Below are positions 35,701 through 45,096 of a stretch of DNA of 64,000 bases, piece by piece. The notes under the pieces were generated by a model. It did no database searches, was not told the DNA's origin, and worked only from the letters and a program-made list of their open reading frames with translations. The stretch spans positions 496,001-560,000 of the forward strand of contig JAMXDE010000009.1 in the NCBI GenBank assembly GCA_026770025.1, read 5' to 3'. The position numbers were made by a program, and so were the translations under genes. Every line of letters starts with the position of its first letter. Position 1 is the stretch's first letter. The DNA is from Craspedostauros australis. Taxonomy: Eukaryota; Bacillariophyta; Bacillariophyceae; Mastogloiales; Achnanthaceae.

Positions 35701-38514
35701 GTCCTCTCTGTCCACTGCTGTCTCGATCCGCGCTGTATGTCCTTCCGCTTTCATGATTTCCAGTATTGGCGATGAGATCACCGCCCATATCACTGGCCCT
35801 GCTCCATTCCCTTGGTAAATACCTTGCATTGGTACCACCCATTTGCTTCCACCGTACGTATCATTGGATTCCCCGTACGCTGTGCGAATGTGGTGCTCAA
35901 GTTGCTGGAGTGTGCTGAACATGCATACCACCTCCGATTGTGCTATTCCTTGTCGTTGTAGTCCGATTGACGCAACCGAATGTACTATGCGATCATAGCA
36001 ACTCTTGAGATCGTTGGTGCACACCACCATGGGTGTTCTTGTCTGGCGTGCCCAATCCATCGTGAGCTGTTTGTTCAGCGCATGGTCAATCGCCCGGTGC
36101 CTTTTGCGGCTGCCGTATTGCTCTTCTGCGAACCCGGTTTGCTGTTCTGCTTGTTTCGCCGCTTTCCTTCCGATAGCCTTGTTGGCGAAATTGAAGTCCG
36201 CTTCAAATAGCACAATGGTCCTGAGCTTGTCGACTCGAAAGCTGTTCGCCTTCTTCATCAGCTCCACATCCGTGCCTTTCCGCCATCGCCGATACGAATA
36301 CCCGCTTTTCATGGCTATCGACGTCATGCTTGCTTCAAATTCCGAATTCTTTTGGTGTGCTGCGATTGCTTTGAAATGTCCGAAATGTAATCCCGACGGT
36401 CCTGCTGATGTATCTTCCTTTGCTTTCCTCCATCCGTCTCTGAATTCTTCCGTTGTCATCCCTGCCGGTATTTGCTTTCTCGCTACCGACGACAGCCCTT
36501 GCAGTAGCTTCCTAGCACCTTCATCTACCCATGGTTTCGGATCGTACTGGCCCAATAGCGTTTTCTCAGCTGCTTCCGTCACTCCCAGGTATCCGAACTC
36601 TCTGGCCAATTCCCCATGCATGAATGGTGTTTCTTCCGTCTGTCTGAACCGCCTTTTGTTCTCTTCCATGCATCCTTTTTCGATATCCTCTTTCCCCGTT
36701 CTCTCCACCCAGTTGCCGTTGCCGTCAGGTGCCACCACCATTGAGATCCCTGCTGTCGCCTGTTCTCCTGTTGCCATGCGTATGCGCCGATACGTGGCCC
36801 TGACCCTTTCTTTCCGTCGTAGTTGGTACAGTTGCTGCGCTGTCGCCTCTCCCTTCCCGATTGCCATCTTCTTGCTTTGCGTTGATCTGTCTTGTCTCTC
36901 CTTCTCCCCTCTCGCTGCCGCCAATCCGTCAAGCCAATTTTCTCTTGCCTTGGTTGCCCTCGCCCGAAACTGTTTGAGGTTACCGTATGCTTTCTCTTGC
37001 TCTTGTTGCACTTCTTCGTCACTCTTCCTCATAAGCTCTTTCACTCGTCTGTCTTCGTTCGCTCTCTTGGCCAATCGCACGATCGTAGTTGACGACACCT
37101 TCATCCCTCGTCGCTTCCGTGCAATGTTATTCCATAGCCCTATCGCGGCCTCGATCATCTTGTACTCTCTGGAATATGGCATGCCTCCCATGCGTAATCT
37201 TCGGCACGCCTTGTCTGCCTGCCAAATCCCTTGCACTCGTACTTGATCCAGTGCTTCCGCCTCTGCCTCCATCGCCGCTGTCCACGTCTCTGACGCCTGC
37301 TTTTCCAGTTGAAATGCTCGCTTCCGCGCCTTGTGTTGTTTCAGGTATGCTTCATACTTCTCGTTGAATTTTTGTACGATGCGTGGATCCTCCGTCTTGA
37401 CACGCCTCGATACCGCTTTTCGTAACGATGGCATCGATTGTCCAAGCACCGCCTCCATGCTGATATCAACCCACAGACACCGGTGGTCTGCTTGTTTCAT
37501 CTGGATCCCTTCGTCCCAGTCGCTGACTCCTGCGCCTTCCACGGTCACGGCTATGGATGCAAATATCCCGTCGATCGGGACTTTGCCTAACCTATGGGTC
37601 GGCGTCCGGCGCACATCCTCTCCTGCTTTCTCCATGACATTCACTAACCCTGTTGCGGATTGGAACTGCCTCATGGTCGTCGAGTCGGTGTCCTCATTGC
37701 AGTCCATGATGACAACAATATGGTCTCCGCTTCGCTTCCACTTCTGCACTTCTTTTTGTAGGTCATCCATCATCGCTGCCCTTGGTTCCTTATCCATGTT
37801 TCTCTCGTTGAAGTACCGTCTCTGCTGTGCGTGCGTGTTGAGAAATCCCTTACTTCGCGGTCGGCACGGCCGATATGCCGTTGCTACCCGGAGTGTTTGT
37901 TGGTTCGCCCCTCGGTATCGTTGCCATACCCACCTGCCCAGTCGCGTCGCGTCTTCGCCTTGCTCCATGATTCTTATTGCTGCTTGGAACCGACTTATCA
38001 TCGCCACTCCGCCCCATTGCTTGCTGTACGTTGGCTCGTTGGTTTGGTTGTTTGCTGTTCTTGCCACCGATGTGCCGGTTGGCCACCACTCCTTGGTTCT
38101 TCCTTTGAGCGAGTGTTCCGTCGTCGTCGTTCTCCAATCCACGTTGACTTCCGTGATCCCGAACACATCAAATTCCCCCTCGTTCATCCATTGCTTCAAT
38201 CCTTCATCCACATCCCCTGGTCGTCTTCCTAGCCCCCCGAAGTTTTGTAGCCCTATTCGCAGGTGGCCTTTCTGCTTCCTCAGCATCGTCCTCCTCACCC
38301 TGTTCGTCCTCCTCCTTCCTTGTTCCACTTCGTCTTCTCCACGTCGAGTCCGTTGCGGTATAACGGCCTCTATTGTGGGCGCTTGTTCCGGGCTCTGGGT
38401 CTGTCGTTGTGCTTCCACCAACTGTTGCCCTTGCCCGTTAGGTCTAACCCTTTTCCGGGTCCTCTTCCGAGTCCCCGTCGCTTCTTTTGTCGTGCACCTC
38501 GTCCAGGTTGTCAC
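32713..38514 (-). CDS. Retrotransposon ORF2: endonuclease, reverse transcriptase, RNase H
   Basis: Open for 1,933 codons; the first true ATG is at 38286, after 76 basic residues, and the upstream end overlaps ORF1. Domains in order: apurinic-type endonuclease, about 85-350 (LRIGLQNFGG, FGITEVNVDW, VVIMDCNED, PIDGIFAS, ADHRCLWVD); reverse transcriptase with VVCTNDLKSCYDRI (about 838), YQGNGAGPVIW and FVDDTDLVV (about 948); RNase H with VVSTDGSFKNG (about 1435), YRAELGGIMHAL, VACDNKMAG and HVYGH (about 1558), so the D-E-D-H set is present; CCHC-like CPVCNSEEETTDHVMQC (about 1698); and WAAWTARNKVLHE. The QGNGAGP/FVDD variants instead of QGxxxSP/YxDD recur in stramenopile elements. It may be made by +1 frameshift from ORF1 or by reinitiation. 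Confidence 0.88.
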   Translation of the reverse strand: MTTWTRCTTKEATGTRKRTRKRVRPNGQGQQLVEAQRQTQSPEQAPTIEAVIPQRTRRGEDEVEQGRRRTNRVRRTMLRKQKGHLRIGLQNFGGLGRRPGDVDEGLKQWMNEGEFDVFGITEVNVDWRTTTTEHSLKGRTKEWWPTGTSVARTANNQTNEPTYSKQWGGVAMISRFQAAIRIMEQGEDATRLGRWVWQRYRGANQQTLRVATAYRPCRPRSKGFLNTHAQQRRYFNERNMDKEPRAAMMDDLQKEVQKWKRSGDHIVVIMDCNEDTDSTTMRQFQSATGLVNVMEKAGEDVRRTPTHRLGKVPIDGIFASIAVTVEGAGVSDWDEGIQMKQADHRCLWVDISMEAVLGQSMPSLRKAVSRRVKTEDPRIVQKFNEKYEAYLKQHKARKRAFQLEKQASETWTAAMEAEAEALDQVRVQGIWQADKACRRLRMGGMPYSREYKMIEAAIGLWNNIARKRRGMKVSSTTIVRLAKRANEDRRVKELMRKSDEEVQQEQEKAYGNLKQFRARATKARENWLDGLAAARGEKERQDRSTQSKKMAIGKGEATAQQLYQLRRKERVRATYRRIRMATGEQATAGISMVVAPDGNGNWVERTGKEDIEKGCMEENKRRFRQTEETPFMHGELAREFGYLGVTEAAEKTLLGQYDPKPWVDEGARKLLQGLSSVARKQIPAGMTTEEFRDGWRKAKEDTSAGPSGLHFGHFKAIAAHQKNSEFEASMTSIAMKSGYSYRRWRKGTDVELMKKANSFRVDKLRTIVLFEADFNFANKAIGRKAAKQAEQQTGFAEEQYGSRKRHRAIDHALNKQLTMDWARQTRTPMVVCTNDLKSCYDRIVHSVASIGLQRQGIAQSEVVCMFSTLQQLEHHIRTAYGESNDTYGGSKWVVPMQGIYQGNGAGPVIWAVISSPILEIMKAEGHTARIETAVDREDIQMVGYAFVDDTDLVVNAREGEDIQEVIQRMQQSVKSWESLARATGGALVVEKCMWWAIGFKWEEDGTWRYTNDAETPAQLMMRGTTGMPQPMPRSGVGQAFETLGVRLAPDGNGSAIEEALRSKAAKWVDQVRTWRMRKEDAETAIRTVLMKKLEYVLPVAQLSRDQCHKVMRPVWKTMMSKIGFNKGFPREMAYASHEWLGANLHELHTTQIVEHVRMVMEHGQRATMTGKLLRGCIQAMKLEVGTGSSMFEIDFGQWGFLATESWVKTVWKEVHECNIQLREKTNTAGLLHDKDEWLMKAFARIGYSKAQQVRLNRCRIVMKAVSVADVIDTRRQRVVGSQWRSTSGQWRGRCGVLWPRQGQLPRQDWTLWKQATRKVAAVSVPAEEWWQDQVSAIRSEDRKEMWTREGQTEWRRWNARPGAVPGMERYERASETTQDPPDDWLAVYVRARRGTLCVAGVGSRARRRRAKGSPKLRPAEKTWAEAAAQGAAVVSTDGSFKNGRSTAAYALNVRGQRKSLVSAAMAVQGRQEVQSAYRAELGGIMHALRRVEEVIRKYPEQQDWSGVTIIVACDNKMAGIQAVQYTQDVGTSVRHFDILREIRSIQRRLPVRLQYQHVYGHQLERERGVKKDEFTYWNDDVDKYAGEAHSEDTEFRDVEWDPKEWSVWLGARKVCTDISEEVRDYVQGQRTVRWQRRTGRIQDGQPARVDIASAKVAMRGINPSRRKWVAKHACSFGPVGRNMRKWKFWAGDLCPVCNSEEETTDHVMQCQHPAATTVRDVAIKEWETTMMAARGDPYMVREMVRQVRAWCNGREVAIEGGVLLTKAVQEQARLGWGMMVRGRWSELWRDVQGRTMEVHEHPGTPTNWVARAMVGLWEVRWAAWTARNKVLHESEEVKAVTVAARNAAAAVRNEWQKGTAGLQGDDVRLMSATTEVAVRQQSVSNQVLWVRHVQAARQAGLRRSPHRQVGRSRKRGASAARTRQRRRVRPRCS

Positions 38515-39325
38515 CCCTTTCGATAGCTTTCTGTTCGCACTGGACCGTCCGTGGCCTTACGTCGTTGGTTGTTGGCTGGGTACACGCTTCCGATCGGAGC
38601 TTCTCGTTCTCGGATTGTGTATTCGCCAGCATCGTCCTCATTTCCTCCATTTGCTGTTGCATCGCCGCCATCATCGCTCTTGTGGTCCCTGTCGTTCTGC
38701 CTGTGCTGCCCGACAAAGTTGAGGTCACAGATCCTTGTGTCTGTGCGTCCAGGATCCTTCCCATCTGCTCCTGCAGCATTGCGACCTTCTCTCGCTGTGT
38801 TTCTGTTGTCCTTTTGCTGCTTCCCGTCAGTGATGACGCTACTGATCCTTCGTCCTCTCTTGCCTTCTGTGCCTTTTTCCGTTTCTCTGCCCGTTTCTCC
38901 TTAATTTGTCTCCATGCCTTCTTGTCTCGCATTGACGGGATCGTGTCCTCTTCGCCGAAATCCTTTTCTTCTCTGATATTGGACTCCCACCTTTCTGCTT
39001 CGTCTTCACTCCCCTCGTCTTCTTCTTTGTCCGTCTTGAAGTGCATGTCTTCATCCCCTTCCATCGCCGCTTCGACTTCTCGATCTTTTTCCGAAATCAC
39101 TCTTTTGGTCTCCTCGTCCCATCTCATTGTCTGTGCCTCAACTCTTGCCATGGACGTGAATACCCTTGCCACATCTTCCCCGTGATCCGCTGTCAGCTTC
39201 ACTAGTAGTCCTGTCGTCATCTTCACTACTGCCTTTGCTGGCATCGGCATTGGCCGTGCTTCTGACATGCAGGTCGCATCCATCCTTCGTCCATGGTCTG
39301 AACATCGGAGCTGCACAACCGTCAT
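38444..39325 (-). CDS. Retrotransposon ORF1, gag-like
   Basis: About 293 residues from ATG 39325, highly charged, with a predicted coiled coil (QMEEMRTMLANTQSENEKL) and Ser/Thr-rich spacers that share SVxSxLxGSxxRTT twice. It lacks zinc knuckles. It overlaps ORF2 by 71 bp in the frame +1 relative to it, as in elements that join or couple the two proteins. The start may be artificial: 39325 is only 24 bp from the oppositely oriented host start codon at 39349, so the first residues may be host DNA. Confidence 0.6.
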   Translation of the reverse strand: MTVVQLRCSDHGRRMDATCMSEARPMPMPAKAVVKMTTGLLVKLTADHGEDVARVFTSMARVEAQTMRWDEETKRVISEKDREVEAAMEGDEDMHFKTDKEEDEGSEDEAERWESNIREEKDFGEEDTIPSMRDKKAWRQIKEKRAEKRKKAQKAREDEGSVASSLTGSSKRTTETQREKVAMLQEQMGRILDAQTQGSVTSTLSGSTGRTTGTTRAMMAAMQQQMEEMRTMLANTQSENEKLRSEACTQPTTNDVRPRTVQCEQKAIERGDNLDEVHDKRSDGDSEEDPEKG

Positions 39326-39348
39326 CAAGTCAAGCTCGCTTTTGCACG

Positions 39349-41003
39349 ATGAACGTTGCGAGATGCCTGCCCAGATCTCATCCCATTCATCACCAGTCCA
39401 TCGACATCCATCGCGGCATCGGCAGCAACAGCATCGACGACGTGAGTGATGCCAGCTACCGTGGCCAACGATGGAAGCTGAAAGTCAGAAGCGTTGCCTG
39501 GGATACGGATGAAAGTGCTGTGGTCGATCGCAGAAACGACAGCAGCAGCTCCTCCAGCACTTCGTCGTTGACAGCAACGCCCGCAGCAACATCAACTGTG
39601 CTGGCGATTGTCGAAGAATCGCCAATCAAACCAACCACGACGCTGTTCTCGACTTCGTCATCTCAACCCCCTCTGCCGCCCGATGAATCCAAGAAGAACA
39701 GCAACCGAAGACAACGAGTCCTTGCAAGGATTATCCGATTGTTCTTGATCCCATTCGTAAGTTCTCACGCTGTAGTGCATGTCATGGATCCATCGGGTCG
39801 CTTGAAGGTATCAGCGGTTTCTTTTCGTGCCATTTCCTGTCTCACTCATTCGATTACTCTATTCGCGCCATCTCTATTCTGGGCATAAACTCTGTACGAA
39901 CATTGCTTTCGACGAAAACCATTGCCGGTGCTACCATACCTGCGAGTACGCACCACAAATGGATGAACCAATCCTCAACGACTTTGCAGAAGTTATTGTC
40001 TCAGTCACTTCGTATGTTGACATCCAATAGCATTGAGGAAGCGAATCAAGATGACTCGGACACCGTGCCACTTGGTGAAAGCGCCGCGCCGCAGACACAA
40101 GAGCGAACGAACGAATCGCGCCCAATGAACATGACCATTCTTCGTGACTCTGCGGTGATTGCCAATGATGATGATGATGATGCACTGGCAACAGCTCAGG
40201 TGAGGATTGGGCATGGCACATTGGCGGCGCATTCGATTGGCACAGCACTGCCCAGTGCCCCGCAGAAAACCGTTTCACTCGCCGAAGCGGCAGTGGCCAA
40301 GACTGAAACGTTGTTGATGAGTCCGGATTCCAGAATCTCAACCACTGATGCGGTCGATGAGACGGAGATCGATGCCAGCTCTATCGAAAACAAAGATCCT
40401 TCTCCGCATGATAGTCCAACGCCAGCAGAGGTGACAGAAACAAGCATGGGCACACCAAATGGAAATCGATGGGCAATCTCCTCACCCGACGTGGATTTTT
40501 CTGGAGACTGGATCGTGATCGTCACAAACGAATTCAAGAAGGAGTATGATGAATATCTGAAAGGTTTGGGGCAACCCTTCTTAGTTCGATCCGTTGCTCT
40601 CAACGTCATCTCGATGACGACAGAAAAGATCACGCAATCCGAAAATGGCAAAACGTTGCTGTTGCATTCCACGAATGCCCGAGGTGTTTGGGACCGCACC
40701 TTGGTCGCCTCTGGGGCCTCCATCGAGAACGATGACTACACTGCGTTGGAAGTTCCAATGCTGACGGCAGATTCGGAACAAGTCACGGCAGAGTCATGGT
40801 GGGCAGAACGCGGCACGGTACATCGATCATGGCTGCGTGGTGTGAAGAAGTACGGTGGCGGGGCCTTCGAAAGCAGGCGGTACTTGGAAGATGACGGTGC
40901 GACGTACGTCTGCGAATCTATCTTCCATAAGAGCAGTGCGGAGGAGAATGCCAACCCAATCACATTGACTTGGAAGTTCCGTCGACAATCATCAAAGAAA
41001 TGA
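39349..41003 (+). CDS. Diatom-type lipocalin-like protein
   Basis: Exon 1 39349-39756, intron 39757-39989 (gtaagt ... actttgcag, phase 0), exon 2 39990-41003; 473 residues. The N-terminal 310 residues are polar and disordered, with Ser and Asp runs. The C-terminal 160 residues look like a lipocalin / fatty-acid-binding beta barrel that I associate with stramenopiles: FSGDWIVIVTNEFKKEYDEYL, GQPFLVRSVALNVI, ARGVWDRTLVASG, ESWWAERGTVHRSWLRGVKKYGGG, SRRYLEDDG. Binding of a small hydrophobic ligand is expected from fold alone. The frame is open upstream to 39166 but that part is retrotransposon antisense; ATG 39349 is chosen for this reason. No signal peptide. Confidence 0.75.
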
Positions 41004-41269
41004 TCCCCAGATCATCATAGCAGCAGCCGTTGAGCACCATCAACCAACGGCGATGTAGGCGTACTAGAAAATAATCGAATGTAACGTTGCATATTGCATG
41101 GATACAATGACGATGAAACAAACAAAATGTGATGCCAGTAATGGTGTTGGTCTTCTCGTTGCTGTCATGCTCGTAATTCGACATCTTGTTTTCTTGCATC
41201 GGCCAGGGCGTGTCATGCTTGCTGTCGCAACAGCATTCCTCTTTTTTCGATCTAATCCAACCAAGCTCA

Positions 41270-42637
41270 TCATGGATCTGTCGCGGCAGGCGCGGCCCCA
41301 TGCGATGCTGAGCCGTTATCAGCGGCGTGCATCGCATCTCGCTGCCGTTGGCTTTGTTTGATTGCATACGCCAGCGATCCAGGCGACCCTATTCTCTCAT
41401 TCGGTGGCACAGTTTTGGTGTTGGATTTTGTGTAGATTGACTGCGTCGGTGATCGATTGGTCTGCGGCCAGCAAGAACGTTCCTCGTTTGCCTTGTATAC
41501 AAGAACGACAGAATCTCCTCGCAGCATCATCTGCTTCATCTCCCGAACACGCACGTGCCATTTTGTCGTGGTGTTGTTATTGCTGCTGCTGCTGCTGCTT
41601 GGGTTGGGCTGATTTGCAATCATTGGATCGTTCTTGTTTACTTCTTGTGTGCCATCCTTCTTGGCACTATTCGGGCAGCTCGTTTCGATCCGCCCCGAAC
41701 ATTCTCGCAAGGCATTGCGTCGCCGAGCCAACTCCTGTTCCATGTTGGATACCCGATTGTCCGCATCTGGTTCTGCATACCGCGGTGAGTATACTTCTTC
41801 CACATTGCACAGGATCATGTTCATGTGCTTATCGTACGTCATCAAGTTGCCCGTGACCGTGCCGCGGATGCCGTTGACGTATCGCACCAGCACCCGCACG
41901 CGCTGGTGCATCAGCCGGTGCAACGTCGCAAATGGTCCTGTTTCATAGTTGGAGGCCACCGCGCGAAATGGTCCTTGCTGGCGTTTGCGCGCGGCTGTCG
42001 TCGCATTGCGGCTGTCATTTGCCTTGTTGTTGTTATTGTGGTTGGCGATGGTAGTTTTGCGCAGGATCGGCTCTTTGCGCAACGGGTCCTCTGCCGGCAG
42101 ATGCTCGGCAAACTTGTCCACCCTATCCAGCCGTGGGCAGTTGGGAACGAAGGGATTCGCCAGTTCCACCTTGGATTGGGGTGCACGCAGCAATGTGGCG
42201 ACCGGATCGAACGTGCCGCATGTGAAATCGAGGTTGCCGCTGTTACATTCGTCTGGTCGCAGATCGTACCAGCTTTCATCCCGAACAGTCGAAGACGCGC
42301 TGACACCAGCGCGTTGCTTGTGTTGATCGCCGGCCACCAAGGATGACGGTATCGCAAGCTGCAACCGGACTGACGTCCCGTACTTCCTGTGCAGCTTCAT
42401 CGCCAGCTTGTGCTCGCCCGCCTGCGTCCCACCGAACTTGGCATAGATCTGCACGAACCGTTCCTTCCACGCAGGTTTGTCGGCGATGATGTCCGGTGCC
42501 ACTTGCGCGTAGTACGCTTCCAAGCGCGTTCGGAGGGACAGCTTTCCCAATGAAACCGTCACGTTGGCAGGCTGCACCTGTCTTGGATCCGATGACACAT
42601 TTTTGCGGGACGATGATGGCTGCGAACGGCGTTCCAT
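41270..42637 (-). CDS. LSm11-like U7 snRNP Sm protein
   Basis: 455 residues, ATG 42637, no intron. Residues about 236-283 hold Sm motif 1 (VRVLVRYVNGIRGTVTGNLMTYDKHMNMILCNVEEVY) split here as VRVLVRYVNGIRGTVTGNL and MTYDKHMNMILCNVEEVY. Residues 365-381 hold Sm motif 2 (MMLRGDSVVLVY). The roughly 80-residue insertion between the motifs and the LDFTCGTFDPVATLL block upstream (about 136-150) are LSm11 features. LSm10/LSm11 replace SmD1/SmD2 in the U7 particle that processes replication-dependent histone pre-mRNA. The N-terminus (33-90) has LEAYYAQVAPDII and KLHRKYG, like the FYxxxNPxK...KYG motif seen in many protist proteins. Low-complexity Asn and Ser runs follow. A divergent LSm14-type protein is less likely. 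Confidence 0.75.
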   Translation of the reverse strand: MERRSQPSSSRKNVSSDPRQVQPANVTVSLGKLSLRTRLEAYYAQVAPDIIADKPAWKERFVQIYAKFGGTQAGEHKLAMKLHRKYGTSVRLQLAIPSSLVAGDQHKQRAGVSASSTVRDESWYDLRPDECNSGNLDFTCGTFDPVATLLRAPQSKVELANPFVPNCPRLDRVDKFAEHLPAEDPLRKEPILRKTTIANHNNNNKANDSRNATTAARKRQQGPFRAVASNYETGPFATLHRLMHQRVRVLVRYVNGIRGTVTGNLMTYDKHMNMILCNVEEVYSPRYAEPDADNRVSNMEQELARRRNALRECSGRIETSCPNSAKKDGTQEVNKNDPMIANQPNPSSSSSSNNNTTTKWHVRVREMKQMMLRGDSVVLVYKANEERSCWPQTNRSPTQSIYTKSNTKTVPPNERIGSPGSLAYAIKQSQRQRDAMHAADNGSASHGAAPAATDP

Positions 42638-43431
42638 TTCATTCAGTGGCGCGAACTGTCTCTCTCGTCGATGGCAACTGATCCTTGATGATGGTCAAGA
42701 TCGTTTGATAGTGATGGATCCTTGGTGGTGACTCTCAACACATTGCGACTTCAGCCTCGGCTTCCATCACGGCCGCTGCCGTTGTCGTCTCGCCATTGCC
42801 ATTGCCGCTGCCCATCATCTGGGTGCCTGTCTCCGCTTCTGTGTGTGCGTGTTGCGAATCCAACAGAAAACAAAGAGAACAGACCAGTTCTGTCACATCA
42901 CCGCTCTCGTGAGTCGCGGACATCACATTTTTTCATTCCCGTAACTCTCTATTCGAACGAATCGGTCATCTGAACGACTGGAATGGTTTCTCTGTGACCC
43001 TCGTTGTCGTGCACAGAAACGGTACTCCACTCAATCACGAATGAGAAGAAGTCTTTCTCCTCACCAACAACACGCACAAACGCGAGGCGCAAACGAGAAA
43101 ACCATTCCTCGGAAGAAAGTACGGCGAAATCTCAACCCAACGGAAGGAAAATAGAGTCCGTGAACGATTTCGCAAAGTTGGCGCGCTGTTCCTCGTTCTT
43201 CCTCCTCGCCAGATTACCCGAATCGGCGCACCACCAGTGGGGAATGGTAGTTCGCGTGGTTGCAGTCCACACAAGGCATTACCCACACTCTCCCACTCTC
43301 GCTGTCTCACTCACGAACTCATTAATCCAAGCAAGCATCGCTACGTGCAGCATCGTCTACTCTTCCAACAAACCAAGCTCACCCGCATTCCCACTACTGT
43401 CCAGAGCACTTGTCCAACTGCAGCCTTCAAG
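42638..43431. other. Divergent promoter region
   Basis: About 790 bp between the LSm11-like start (minus) and the mitochondrial protein start (plus). Both promoters should be here. No gene of its own is supported. Confidence 0.5.
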
Positions 43432-44489
43432 ATGATCTCCTCCACAGCCAGATTCTCCACGCGCATCTTGGGCGCCAACATGTCGCGCGCCGTTGCCGCC
43501 GCACGTCCCTTCGCTTTGGGCACCACCGATGTGACCAGCCGCAGCTTCCAGTCGCCTTCCGTGCGACGCTTCAACCGCAAGAACCGCGTCAAGCAGCAAC
43601 CTGCCATGTCGGCGCTGGCCAAGGAGCCATCCAACGTCCCGACCATGGAGATGGCGCGCAGCGTGGAGACCGGATTCTCGCAGATGGACAACAACACCCT
43701 CGTGTTGATCGCGCACATGGACAACCACGACGCGCGTTCCGAGCTGCTCAAGCGTCACATCATGAGCGTGGACAACGTCTCCTACGAGGAGGCCGGCAAG
43801 ACCTTCGACACCATGGCAGCGAAGAACCAAGAGGGCATGCTCCTCATCTCCGTCCCGTACATCGCCGGTGTGTCGCTTGGATGTGCTGCCGCCGCGGCCT
43901 CCTTCCCAATGGTCTTCGATCTGGGAACTGCAACCTGGTTCAACAAGTACTACGTCACGACGGAAGTGCCGGACGCGCATGACCTGGAGACATGGCTGGA
44001 GGTCGGAAGCTGGACATGGAACTGGATGGAACCTCCGCTTGGGCAGATCAGTTTCGTGTTACTATGCTTGCAGTTCTCGCGGTACGTCACTCTTTGCATG
44101 CCAATTCATTACGCAATCCTCCATGCCATGCCGCATTTGTGATGCGCTTGTCTCAACATGTCCAGCCAATGAACGGTTGAGCACTGCGTGCCGATAGCTG
44201 ATGTCGTCGCTCTGTATGTTAATGATCATCGTTCACTGCTCACACGTTTTCATTCTCATCGGTGCCATTCATCGTTTTCTTTCTGTCTCCTCCTCCGCAC
44301 GATACGACTACACGCCAATCAAATGACAGCGCGCAAATGCTCAACCTGGGCATCCGTCCCTACACCAGCAAGGTGAAGCAGATGCGAGCCGCACGTCTGT
44401 CCAGCGCTTTCCCACAGTACGACAAGAAGATCGTTGAAGATTTCAGCGAGACTGACAGCCTCTTCGTGGATCCATTCCATGGAAAATAG
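43432..44489 (+). CDS. Mitochondrial-targeted membrane protein, unknown family
   Basis: Exon 1 43432-44081, intron 44082-44329 (gtacgt ... aatgacag, phase 2), exon 2 44330-44489; 269 residues. The N-terminus MISSTARFSTRILGANMSR and the next 40 residues are Arg/Ser/Ala-rich and lack acids, a good mitochondrial presequence. The core has YEEAGKTFDTMA, then a hydrophobic ISVPYIAGVSLGCAAAAAS, then LEVGSWTWNWMEPPLGQIS and a second hydrophobic FVLLCLQFSRAQ, so two membrane helices are likely. The C-terminus is YPQYDKKIVEDFSETDSLF. I have the impression this is conserved in stramenopiles but cannot name it; a respiratory-chain or ATP-synthase accessory subunit is possible. Joining exons across the intron restores one frame, which supports the model. 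Confidence 0.7.
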
Positions 44490-45096
44490 GCGTGGAAACA
44501 ACTCACGAGAAGAGTGCAAACAATGCAATGAAGCGGCGAAATAAGATTGATCGGAGGGTGCATCATCCTCCTTTCATCGTCATCATCATCGTCACCGCTC
44601 TCTCTCCCTCCCTCTGCGTTGTCGGGGTCCAAGAAAAGACGAAAGCATGAATAGAATACACACGCAAGCAAAGGCTGCCATATGTTGTTGATCATAATAG
44701 TGCATGACGCAACGCAGCCAACTCAACGAAGTACAAGCAAACAAACAAATAGGTCGCACTGCTCTTGTGTGCGCAGATATCCGTCACGTTGGTGGCCGCG
44801 TTCACCAACTCACTCACTCGACAGGATGGCAAACGGACGGATCCTCATGGCAATCATAATTGATGCATTGCCACCGTGAAAAAGTGTATCAAATGGTACA
44901 GTGGGAACAAACCAATTTAGAATGGTACATATTCTTATCCACCGCCGTCCCATGTTGCTGCTATATCATCTATTATGTCACACACGTAGTATCTCCTTTT
45001 CTTCTTCGGTGCACGCGTAAGCCTGCCAAGTGTGTCAATACTCGCGCGGTGGCCACTAAAGTTAACAGTATGTATGTGTTCCAGAGCGAGAGTAGT
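44490..45096. other. Convergent intergenic region
   Basis: About 600 bp between two genes that end toward each other; 3' untranslated regions expected. Nothing else seen. Confidence 0.5.

Larger units (their letters stand above)
32713..39325 (-). mobile_element. Non-LTR retrotransposon, APE-RT-RNase H type
   Basis: Two overlapping frames on the minus strand: ORF1 39325-38444 and ORF2 38514-32713. No LTRs are seen. Limits are set by the coding sequence; the 3' untranslated end probably extends to about 32430, and the 5' end is close to, or already inside, the 5' region of the plus-strand gene that starts at 39349. Both frames are open, so the copy may be recent, though possibly 5'-truncated. 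Confidence 0.85.

Noticed and set aside
36005-38722. Plus-strand frames of 413 and 463 codons
   Set aside because: Antisense to the endonuclease and reverse transcriptase region of ORF2; Ser/Cys/Leu-rich with no motifs.
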